The notes beneath the pieces are model-generated. The model worked only from the letters and a program-made list of their open reading frames with translations. It was not told where the DNA came from and ran no database searches. Shown here piece by piece: positions 42,901 through 47,263 of a stretch of 64,000 nt of DNA. This DNA is from Corallium rubrum. Taxonomy: Eukaryota; Cnidaria; Anthozoa; Scleralcyonacea; Coralliidae. The DNA lies in contig OZ035997.1 in assembly GCA_964035015.1 (NCBI GenBank), positions 28,370,067-28,434,066 of the forward strand, in the 5' to 3' direction. The stretch's first letter is position 1. Every line of letters starts with the position of its first letter. Both the position numbers and the translations under genes were made by a program.

Positions 42901-44235
42901 TACAGCATCTCAGTGATAAATTTGTTCAATAATATATATATGCTGCTTTGTTTGTTTCAAAAACTACAGACCCCATTTTGAAATACAGATCAACAGTGCA
43001 GTCTTGAATAAGTACCAGTCTCTTTTCCAAAATTACTTTTGAAGAACAATTTCTTGTGATGCAATAAAAAAAATCTTTATTAGTCTTCTTTTATCTTCAC
43101 TATTTACCTATTATTATTTTTATCTTATATAGGACCACCAAACAAACTTGGGTTTGCAGAAAATATGAAGATAAAATCATTGGCATCTGTTTTAGAAGAT
43201 GCTCGATCTCTCTTCTTTCAAGATCATTTTGCATCGCTGGTTGTTCCTCCAGACCACGCTGGTGGTCGTGCTGTGGGATCTTGCGTCATTAGTCCTAAGA
43301 ATGCCTCAACTAATGTAGATATTTATATCATCTCCTCCTCAGATGACTCACAGCATTGTCAACTCTTGCAACGTCTACTTCTCTCCCAAGATCCATTGTT
43401 AATTATTAAGAAGTCATCTGATGAAAACAACTCAGTTCGCTTAACCTTCCTTGATGAAGCCCGTTTGATCATTCCTTTGTTGTCTAGCAGCTTTATGGAG
43501 TCTCCTGAATTAGTTCATGAACTAAACATTGCTTGGTGTCGACAAAGGTACTCTTCCAATTTGTGTTTTCTGGCAATCACTTTAGACAAACTGCGGGACA
43601 AGCCAACGTATGTCCATCTTTTCCCGTGTTTTTTCAACTGTGATGACAATCAATGGACGGAAAACCCAGCCAATCTAAAACAACTGCCTGCAAATGAACT
43701 TTCCCATGTTTATGCAACATGCGAAAGTCCGTTGAAGGTTTTGCTTTGCTTTGTCACGACAGCAAATTATTTGCATCAATGGTTAGAAGAGCAAGAATGC
43801 ATTGTGGCTGGTTTACACGACAAGTTTAACAATTATGTTCATTTGAGTAGATGCATTCAACGTTCAAAAGCCGAAACACCCCAAGAGCAAAGTCAGGGAA
43901 AGAACGACGCCGTAGTTGGATCTGCAAAGAAAGTAAATATTCAGGAAAATACCTTGGCAAATAATGAAGAGGAGCTTTGCATTCAACGTTCCAAAACCGA
44001 AACACCCCAAGAGCAAAGTCAGGGAAAGAACGACGCCGCAGTTGGATCTGCAGAGAAAGTAAATTTTCAGGAAACTACCGTGACAAATGATGAAGAGGAG
44101 CTTTGCAGTAATTTAGATGAACATCAGGCGCCAAATTACGAAGCCATGGCAATTAAAAACAATGAAGCCACACCGCCATTAGATAAAAAAAGATCTGGCC
44201 GTAATTCTTCTTCCACGACATGTTTGATCTTTTAA
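11371..44235 (+). CDS. TIR gene 2: macro-like + three TIR domains + CaaX, eight exons
   Basis: The exons are 11371-11518, 17130-17307, 18644-18761, 25301-25504, 34561-34925, 38023-38303, 41317-41577 and 43133-44235. Donor and acceptor phases agree at all seven junctions, giving 885 residues. Residues 1 to about 210 resemble a divergent macro domain: VGDIT with Asp30, then DVLVISAFPG, but no NAAN motif. TIR1 (about 217-350) has YDVYLSYS, TIR2 (about 378-515) has YDVFLSYS, and TIR3 (about 579-715) has a weak box 1. The tail has two roughly 42-residue repeats and ends CLIF, a likely geranylgeranylation or farnesylation site. No signal peptide or membrane segment is seen, so a cytosolic, membrane-anchored protein is inferred. 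Macro domains bind ADP-ribose and some TIRs cleave NAD, so one polypeptide could make and sense a nucleotide; that is inference. Confidence 0.8.
12120..12165. repeat. Solo end of the TTAA foldback MITE
   Basis: Next to TTAA at 12116-12119 the sequence reads AGTGCACATGAAACGAAAAT and continues TTGTCTTATTT, matching the terminus of the elements at 2855 and 38589. The opposite arm is missing, so it is a truncated copy. Confidence 0.6.
12249..13237 (-). mobile_element. Nested hAT-like element carrying a zinc-finger exon
   Basis: The ends are CAGGCCTTGT and ACAAGGCCTG. The left flank is TGAAAGTG; the right flank reads AAAGTG directly after the element. An 8-bp duplication would be exact if two bases (TG) were lost by slippage at the right junction. 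On the minus strand it contains a zinc-finger coding fragment, as expected for an internally deleted hAT element that kept its 5' exon. Confidence 0.55.
12578..13005 (-). pseudogene. Zinc-finger fragment (BED/TTF-like, hAT transposase-type)
   Basis: The open frame on the minus strand reads FKNWQKEEVIGHEL, then KVWCKICRNNQ and, about 35 residues later, VKCSVLRHLSGKAHE. This gives a Cys-x2-Cys ... His-x4-His arrangement like the N-terminal zinc fingers of hAT-derived proteins of the ZNF862/C17orf113 type. No catalytic transposase domain follows. It lies antisense in intron 1 of TIR gene 2. Function, if any, is unknown. Confidence 0.5.
13757..14555. mobile_element. Foldback MITE (ATTACACGGTGG family), split by SINE dimer
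   Basis: The parts 13757-13856 and 14396-14555 together match, in reverse orientation, the uninterrupted copy at about 36735-37012. Both contain the hairpin ATTACACGNNGGC...GAAGATATGAATTTTATC with its complement, and the block ATATAGATGCGAGTGTTTTAC. The insertion between them is the dimeric SINE at 13857-14383. Confidence 0.7.
13857..14383 (-). mobile_element. Dimeric tRNA-derived SINE with 12-bp target duplication
   Basis: There are two tandem units of about 274 bp on the minus strand. Each has an A-box-like TGGCTCAGTGG and a B-box-like GGTTCAATTCC spaced as in a tRNA gene, followed by TAGTTGCATTTTTCGCAACT. The dimer is flanked by TTAAGAATTTTA at 13845-13856 and 14384-14395. The related MITE at 36735-37012 shows the uninterrupted site. 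Confidence 0.8.
14556..15597. other. Intron 1 stretch without recognised gene
   Basis: No coding signal is convincing. 15316-15386 is the reverse complement of the short repeat CCTTCGCTCGAAACGTTAGA that also forms the 83-bp insertion at 41187-41269. Confidence 0.5.
15598..15701. repeat. Foldback hairpin with GGCGAAGCC apex
   Basis: Arms AACAATTAGACAACGAG... and ...GTTGTCTAATTGTT are inverted copies of about 48 bp. The loop region is GAGGCGAAGCCGAG, itself a small hairpin. It is probably a short foldback MITE. Confidence 0.75.
16332..16996. repeat. Palindromic repeat region
   Basis: 16332-16471 is a foldback (CTTGTTGACT... with GGTGACATTG...; apex GGGCTTTAGCCC). Next, GTTATATACCAAAGACTTT near 16483 is inverted at about 16974-16996, enclosing two copies of GACGTCAGAGGGAAACA. 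It looks like two adjoining non-autonomous elements. A related GTTTCCCTCG-rich piece lies near 57090-57180. Confidence 0.6.
17130..17307 (+). CDS. TIR gene 2 exon 2: macro-like domain
   Basis: The acceptor TTGAATTAG precedes 17130; the first two bases complete the glycine begun in exon 1. It encodes GDYSPTPSSLIGQLQLRLNV and continues through a charged helix (ANDKEEDLRKLY) to ILCFEG. Donor GTACTG follows 17307 (phase 2). Confidence 0.75.
17308..18263. other. Intron 2, left part
   Basis: I see no gene or recognisable element here. Weak open frames overlap the 5' part but continue from exon 2 without homology. Confidence 0.5.
18264..18379. repeat. Foldback hairpin in intron 2
   Basis: Arms AAACTACTTAATAACCTCGG and its complement CTCAGTTATTAAGTAGTT face each other, with a GACCTCGCTATCGCTCGGTC hairpin inside. 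It directly abuts the TTTA microsatellite. Confidence 0.65.
18380..18600. repeat. (TTTA)n microsatellite
   Basis: About 220 bp of TTTA units with a few interruptions. It ends about 43 bp before the exon 3 start and therefore may overlap the branch-point zone of intron 2. Length changes there could influence splicing. Confidence 0.95.
18644..18761 (+). CDS. TIR gene 2 exon 3: macro-like domain
   Basis: It was found by phase and protein pattern: acceptor TTTTTTTGCATAAAG, first base completing Arg, then FKAGSKVGKVVGHIFRCLVP and a strand IMPIVASGDQ, ending before GT at 18762 in phase 0. Upstream of the acceptor the frame has a stop, which fixes the start. It is only 118 bp, easily missed by ORF-based searches. 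Confidence 0.7.
19477..20277 (+). mobile_element. 5'-truncated LINE (CR1/L2-like) 3' end
   Basis: The decayed frame reads SEVWSPLTIGGLRIVERVQRR and later FFNRTVKSWNALPESV, the C-terminal end found in CR1/L2-type reverse transcriptase proteins. At least one frame shift is present. It ends in a short ATAAATAAATAAAT tail at 20257-20277, the typical simple-repeat tail of these LINEs. Confidence 0.75.
20278..21870. other. Intron 3 stretch without recognised gene
   Basis: No supported gene. Near 21705-21765 lies a sequence (CATCGCATATAAAGGTCAAC) repeated at 24955-24975, pointing to a dispersed repeat of unknown class. Confidence 0.5.
21871..21957. repeat. (TA)n microsatellite
   Basis: About 85 bp of TA units with one phase slip, in intron 3. 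Confidence 0.95.
22290..22930. repeat. Tandem repeat array, about 75-116 bp period
   Basis: GCCAGTTGTTTGTGAAATGA recurs near 22314, 22388, 22504, 22617 and 22727, followed each time by TTCCTTGACCAGATGGTTCGA-like and GATCACAAATG-like blocks. Parts of the unit (GGTTTATCGATTACCGGCAAG-like) are variably present. It is a minisatellite in intron 3. Confidence 0.8.
23984..24678. mobile_element. hAT-like MITE (CAGGGGCGGATACA ends)
   Basis: Left terminus CAGGGGCGGATACAAGG and right terminus CTGTATCCGCCACTG are imperfect inverted repeats of the CAGNGGCGGAT type seen at hAT ends. AGTGAC flanks both sides. The inside contains the GGGGAAGCATGCCCCCGGAC block found in many hAT MITEs. A G-run sits at about 24000-24017. 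Confidence 0.65.
25301..25504 (+). CDS. TIR gene 2 exon 4: end of macro-like domain
   Basis: The acceptor TTAAAAACAG precedes 25301 and the donor GTAAGT follows 25504, both phase 0. It encodes a helix MLKLLVNAAVHWMKAG, a strand LRSLKIVLFSRD and an acidic helix up to DKTFG. A helix-strand pair at this place fits the closing part of a macro-like fold. Confidence 0.75.
25505..26672. other. Intron 4 left of the Helentron coding part
   Basis: No gene. Two direct copies of a CCAGCGGTCTGACTGAGCGTC block occur around 26152 and 26229. They could be part of the 5' non-coding end of the Helentron, whose terminus was not located. Confidence 0.45.
26673..26795 (+). pseudogene. Helentron leader with 2A-like ribosome-skipping motif
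   Basis: The short open frame encodes SNDVEENPGPS; DVEENPGP (26751-26774) is an exact match to the 2A consensus D-(V/I)-E-x-N-P-G-P. A stop follows after six more residues, so in this copy the motif is cut off from the downstream protease frame. In intact elements such a motif would release an N-terminal leader co-translationally. Confidence 0.65.
26824..27486 (+). pseudogene. Helentron cysteine-protease-like domain (broken)
   Basis: GDQSKFGDNAGKQCVAMSL contains the likely nucleophile Cys (codon 26869-26871). After a frame shift near 26900 the frame continues DSPDLNNVLIRGNCLYDCI, and a further frame has FDSHSRDMWG, an Asp-x-His pattern that could complete the active site. This arrangement is seen in OTU- or tegument-type deubiquitinase-like domains carried by animal transposons. 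Several stops and shifts break it. Confidence 0.55.
27740..28892 (+). pseudogene. Helentron coil and DUF6570-like region
   Basis: A very basic, repetitive helix (repeats of RRxNESDExRxNRLxxQ) is followed by a Cys-rich part (CGTCEKHLKKNKVPP) and the conserved LEWRLIAPRLAFLKLMQAPR, which is the typical pre-Rep domain of Helitron-like proteins. A stop and shift lie near 27990-28010, and the frame ends at 28892 where it overlaps the Rep frame by four bases. Confidence 0.65.
28889..29968 (+). pseudogene. Helentron HUH Rep endonuclease domain
   Basis: The frame contains QRRGSPHIHMLIW (HUH motif, about 29003-29041). About 480 bases later it has the Tyr-containing helix MYACAMYIVSYISKAQKG, the two-tyrosine motif of Helitron Reps that nicks and joins single-stranded DNA. 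The key residues are preserved although the flanking frames are broken. Confidence 0.75.
29913..31910 (+). pseudogene. Helentron PIF1-family helicase domain (several frames)
   Basis: Motifs in order are Walker A NGGGGVGKSH (about 30529-30558), APTGKAA, Walker B LLDEISMVG (about 30791), GDLFQLKPV (about 30910), VHRSQGDT (about 31669) and HYVALSRV (about 31744). Stops at 30729-30731 and elsewhere, plus at least three frame changes, divide them. Confidence 0.75.
31914..32433 (+). pseudogene. Helentron endonuclease domain (EEP type)
   Basis: LCYLNARSLHKH, VFTETRF, IIGEFNVNW, LIDHIF and FSDHKTIW match in order the Asn, Glu, GDFN, DH and SDH motifs of APE-like endonucleases. The usual GDFN is GEFN. 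A local inverted duplication at 32098-32159 replaces the middle of the domain. Confidence 0.7.
32434..34042. other. Intron 4 right of the Helentron coding part
   Basis: Short open frames exist (32972-33328, 33341-33622, 33538-33738) but I recognise none. Some phrases (KFYGWWKLYYQQIFSI) look protein-like. It may be Helentron 3' sequence or a captured fragment. Confidence 0.4.
34043..34238. mobile_element. Short TA-flanked MITE
   Basis: Inverted ends CAGCCAAACCGGTGTTCGTT and its near complement (…AACGAATACCTGGTTTGGCTG) continue through CCGCGCGACCTTG. TA dinucleotides border both sides (34041-34042, 34239-34240). This fits a 196-bp Tc1/mariner-type MITE. Confidence 0.75.
34343..34442. repeat. 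Foldback hairpin upstream of exon 5
   Basis: ATATGAAGTTATTTCTCGTG and its complement CACTCGAAATAAATTTCATAT pair around CGTTCGCTTTGCTCG. It lies about 120 bp before the TIR1 exon. Confidence 0.6.
34561..34925 (+). CDS. TIR gene 2 exon 5: TIR1
   Basis: The acceptor ATCTTTCTTGTAG precedes 34561 (phase 0) and the donor GTAAGA follows 34925 (phase 2). It encodes a whole TIR core from VFLYDVYLSYSEDD to YMKLTQYIDC. The position of the catalytic glutamate in NADase-type TIRs (WCLxEL-like motif) is SARCTEQY here, so the aligned residue is Gln298 with Glu one step earlier. It may be a non-enzymatic scaffold domain. Confidence 0.85.
35337..36668. repeat. Minisatellite, 28-30 bp unit, roughly 45 copies
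   Basis: The unit is close to AGTCTTAGAAGC-TTAGCCCCAACAGTGCA. Subtypes differ in CC versus GC after GAA, CCCC versus CCCT, and one missing T. Subtypes occur in blocks (CCTTAGCCCTA at both ends, GCTAGCCCC in the middle), which suggests local duplication of several units at a time. It lies in intron 5. Confidence 0.95.
36735..37012. mobile_element. Foldback MITE (ATTACACGGTGG family), uninterrupted copy
   Basis: Same family as 13757-14555 but in the other orientation and without the SINE. ATTACACGGCGGCGCGAAGAT faces ATCTTCAAGCCACCGTGTAAT, with GAGCGTAGCGAATGAG at the apex. The unpaired part contains the block GTAAAACACTCGCATCTATAT. Confidence 0.7.
37503..37588 (+). mobile_element. SINE 3' fragment
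   Basis: ACTCGAATATTCCTTCACC through GAGTGAAATGCCCAATATTACTTC matches the 3' part of the tRNA-derived SINEs at 13857 and 46760; the tRNA-like head is missing. Confidence 0.7.
38023..38303 (+). CDS. TIR gene 2 exon 6: TIR1 end, linker, first half of TIR2
   Basis: The acceptor TTTTTTAG precedes 38023; its first base completes the Arg codon begun in exon 5, giving YIDC-R-FNFSEKLE. It encodes YDVFLSYSHCNENQ and AELKAGGAWQQ, then a GTAAAT donor in phase 1. The intron that follows cuts TIR2 just before the SKVVIALIS strand. Confidence 0.85.
38589..39046. mobile_element. Foldback MITE with TTAA target site, copy B
   Basis: Termini AGTGCTTATGAAACG and its complement, flanked by exact TTAA at 38585-38588 and 39047-39050. 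The gene 1 intron carries the empty site GGGATTTAAGCACTTTC (single TTAA at 2029-2032). This is a clean insertion difference between the paralogues. Confidence 0.85.
39222..40498. mobile_element. About 1.3 kb insertion in gene 2 intron 6, class unknown
   Basis: Flanking intron sequence matches gene 1 on both sides (around 2530-2600), which lacks this block. Near the left edge is the hairpin CGGACGGCGCGAAGCGCCGTC. The right edge GGGCGAGGGGTTGTTGC…TATTTCTAG recurs at about 11003-11034 and, in part, 54818-54851. A CTAG end would fit a non-autonomous Helitron, but no 3' hairpin was seen. Confidence 0.45.
41187..41269. repeat. 83-bp insertion with 9-bp target duplication
   Basis: Absent from gene 1. 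The insert (GGGGGGCCTTCGCTCGAAACG... ...ATTTCGATTGTTC) is flanked by ATTCAATAT at 41178-41186 and 41270-41278; gene 1 has ATTCAATAT once. A related sequence is at 15316-15386. It ends 47 bp before exon 7. Confidence 0.8.
41317..41577 (+). CDS. TIR gene 2 exon 7: second half of TIR2
   Basis: The acceptor TTTATTCTAG precedes 41317 and the donor GTAAAA follows 41577 (phase 1 on both sides). It encodes D-CSKVVIALISNDYLRS and KVCIEEL, with Glu454 at the place of the catalytic glutamate of NADase-type TIRs. The exon length equals that of gene 1. Confidence 0.85.
41733..41976. mobile_element. Foldback MITE (TAGAGACCTTAAGATAC ends)
   Basis: TAGAGACCTTAAGATACCCC faces GTATCTTAAGGTCTCTA; the arms contain GGTTCGGTTTACGGGTACGG and ACCGCCATTTTTGTTTTCTCG. 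Gene 1 lacks it (CTGCATTATCTTT near 4118). The target duplication could not be decided. Confidence 0.7.
42441..42730. mobile_element. TIR MITE, same family as 2149-2477
   Basis: AACATGGTTTGGAAACC at the left and CCAAATCATGTTTAGTATCTATTAAC at the right are the same ends as in the copy at 2149-2477, in reverse orientation. The interior blocks (GTTGCAATTGGACGATTGCT) also match. A polyG run at about 42147-42164 lies just before it. Confidence 0.65.
43133..44235 (+). CDS. TIR gene 2 exon 8: TIR3, repeats, CaaX terminus
   Basis: The acceptor TATCTTATATAG precedes 43133. TIR3 has a weak box 1 (VDIYIISSSDDS) but keeps SPELVHEL with Glu648. Two repeats of about 42 residues (CIQRSKxETPQEQSQGKNDA...) follow, then a unique tail with DKKRSGRNSSSTT and the terminus CLIF, TAA at 44233-44235. 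Basic residues before the Cys would help membrane binding of a prenylated protein. Confidence 0.85.
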
Positions 44236-46759
44236 CTGTTTCTCTGAAGTGCAGTGCATAAGGATTCTGTGCACTTACAGAGTTTTTTTAATATTTTGGC
44301 ACATAATTGTAATACTTACTTTGGCACGAGATTTAGTATTCTGGACATATAGTATAGACATTTATAGTATTTTGGCACATGCACAGCATTGCTCTTTTGC
44401 ACTGTGTTCCTGAGTTCATAAGGAGAATGAATCTTTTAATTTACATGCATGCATTTACATACATTCTTAATATTTAAAGTGCACATGACATGACATGAAA
44501 ATTCACCCCCGTTTTTTATTATTGTTTTTGAAAGAACATTTAAAATAATGGAAAATGGCTTTTACATGCCTTTCAGATCCTATCCCATTCCTGAGTTATC
44601 GACTACAACATTTCAGCCATGACGTCATTAGTTGCGCATAGCATAAAATGTAAAATCAGCTATATCTTCTCATTAGTTTAACTAAACTACTCAGAAGTAT
44701 AGTAAGGGTCTAGAATGTATAAGCCAGCAAAGTTTGAGTCAGTTTGGTCTGTATGGTTAATTTTCCGTTTAGTACTATGCACAACTAATGACGTCATAGC
44801 TGAAATTTTGTGGTTGATAACTCAAGAATGGGATAAGATCTGAAAGGCATGTAAAAGCCATTTTCCGTTATTTTAAACGTTGGGAGGTCGGCGATGGCCC
44901 TGCATCGGCTGGTTACGTGATACTCAAACGTGAAGGCAAAATGCCCTGGGTACGAGGTTGAATTTTATCACATGTGAATATCATCTTCATAAATTATAGT
45001 TTTACATGTGAAATCAATTTTATTCTTAATTTTACCACACGTACGTGTGAAAATTATGTAAAAGTTTTACATGACGATATGAAATGTAACTTAATTCTAT
45101 TATAAGATCTTAATTTTAGCACATCATTTTAATAAATTAAAATATCATATGCAAAATTTTACATGTAACAAAAAAGATTGGAATATTTAGGGCGGACCAT
45201 TAGAAAAGTGATAGATGGAGGGGGGGGGGGGGACTTTTTTAGCATGCACGATATTTTTTTGTCAATTGCTCGTGCAGGATGTTTTCTCTCAGGTTTCTAG
45301 CCTGTGCAATTAAAGAATTTTCTTTGTGTACGAGTTTTTTCCCGTTTAAATTAAATTGCCTTGCACGAATTTTTTTTTTCCCCTTCCCATCACTTTTCTA
45401 ATGGTCCGCACCTCAAAACATGAGCGGCAGTGTTTTGCACGTACTGCAAATATTTTGAATGGCGTCAAAAACGACTCATTTTCTACTCCATTACTGTGTA
45501 GTTATTTCACTTACCCGGTTCAGATTTGAAACCAAGGTTTCAAATCCAGTGAGGTTAACTCTGAACCTCTGAACCGAGAAAACAACACCAGGTATTAATA
45601 TGGTTTTATCGCATTATAGTTCAGTTATTTTATGTTTTCTTTGTCAATGAAAATCTCAGTTATAAATCAAATGTAAACACATTGTCAAAGCCATACTGTT
45701 TGCCTGGGTCGCCTGTGGGTGCGGTAGATTAACCTGCAATTAAAAAAGGAAAATATTACCAAAACCGATGACGCGCGGCATCGCCCCCAAAAAACACGTC
45801 ATGATTTCTGCTCAAAACATATTGACGAATCCGTCTGCATTCCCAACCTTTTAATTTTGGCTGGAGAATTCAAAAGTAGCAAATGGACCAATCATATTGC
45901 AGTGATCTCACGGTGTCAATTTCAAAGTCTAAGTCGTTAATCATTTTTAGGCCATGTCGCGTGAGTCGGAAAAGTTCAATCTAAAACCGAAGAAATGCTG
46001 ATTGAAGCCAGTCACTTGGTTCCACTTTTATGAACTGTTTGAGTTTTTGCTCTTTTAAATTTGCTGAACTCGTGTAAACGACGAGACCTAATTACCAAGT
46101 CAAAGAAGGCTTCCCTGATAAATTCTTTGCTAATACCTCGAATCGAAATTCATATTTTCCTTTACTTTTGCTAAGTTATATGATAACTCTTTCTGAAAAA
46201 AATATAACTTCAAAACGTTTAGTTGACCTTTAAAGTTTTAAAAAAATCGTTTTACTGTAATACCCAAGTGGGACTCACGAGTTCGACCGATTTTTTTCCA
46301 ACCTGAATGTCACGTCCTGGACGTGACGTGACGTCCATCCCGCGACTTGCGTTTATACAGTCCTCCAGAATCTTGATTCTAACAAGACGCCCACTAGGTG
46401 TTAACTCGAGCTACTTTAATTAGTGGGCAAATTGTCAGCACCGTAGTATAAAACGTTTCACGAGGACTGACGAGGTATCGCTGCATAGCAAACTTTTAAG
46501 CTGACAACCCACTGCACAATTTCAAGCATTGTGCCATGACCTACTGATTACTGAATACTGGATTTAACTGACCTAGTGTATAGAAGGCTTTTGAATTTCA
46601 TGATAAATTTTGTACATTATTTGTTGTACATATGTAACTGTAATTACATGAACTTGTGAAAGTAGTGAACAAAAAATACTATTGCATTTGGGGATTTCAT
46701 GTCTACTAACTCGGGTAACAATGTTTGTTGGCAAATGCTGAAAAACTATAAGATGAATT
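44236..46759. other. 3' flank of TIR gene 2, no recognised gene
   Basis: 44236-45480 is homologous to 8462-9740 downstream of gene 1. A foldback related to the TTAA MITE occupies 44478-44879; its right arm is truncated. From 45480 to 46759 I recognise neither genes nor repeats. Confidence 0.55.
44478..44879. mobile_element. TTAA MITE copy D, right end truncated
   Basis: It starts AGTGCACATGACATGACAT after TTAA (44474-44477). The inner arms TGGCTTTTACATGCCTTTCA and TGAAAGGCATGTAAAAGCCA are exact complements. The right arm stops at TTTTAAACG, about 60 bp short of the expected end, and joins repeat sequence also found near 8780. Confidence 0.65.
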
Positions 46760-47249
46760 AGGGATTTTAGGTGAAGGAAAATTCGAGTGCAGAATACATA
46801 CATTTTAAGACCAAACCGGGACCAGTTGCGAAAAATGCAACTACACAGGCCTTCCGGCAGGAATTGAACCCACGACCTTGCGATTCTAGTGCAATGCTCT
46901 GACCACTGGTCGAGCCACGGAGGCCGTTGCCGAGAGCTCGATCGTGGAGAGAATTGGGAATATTAGAAGTAATATTGGGCATTTCACTCGATTACAGATG
47001 TTCTAGGGATTTTAGGTGAAGGAAAATTCGAGTGCAGAATACATACATTTTCGAACTTTAATATATACCGAACTTAATATATACCGAACTCACGATAGAG
47101 GGTTCAATTCCTGCCGGAAGGCCTGTGTAGTTGCATTTTTCGCAACTGGTCCCGGTTTGGTCTTAAAATGTATGTATTCTGCACTCGAATTTTCCTTCAC
47201 CTAAAATCCCTAGAACATCTGTAATCGAGTGAAATGCCCAATATTACTT
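46760..47249. mobile_element. Inverted SINE composite with 14-bp target duplication
   Basis: The left part (46760-47051) is on the minus strand and the right part (about 47095-47249) on the plus strand, both of the tRNA-derived SINE family. The whole is flanked by CTATAAGATGAATT at 46746-46759 and 47250-47263, so it was inserted as one event. The junction has an AT-rich filler with ATATATACCGAACT twice. Confidence 0.8.
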
Positions 47250-47263
47250 CTATAAGATGAATT

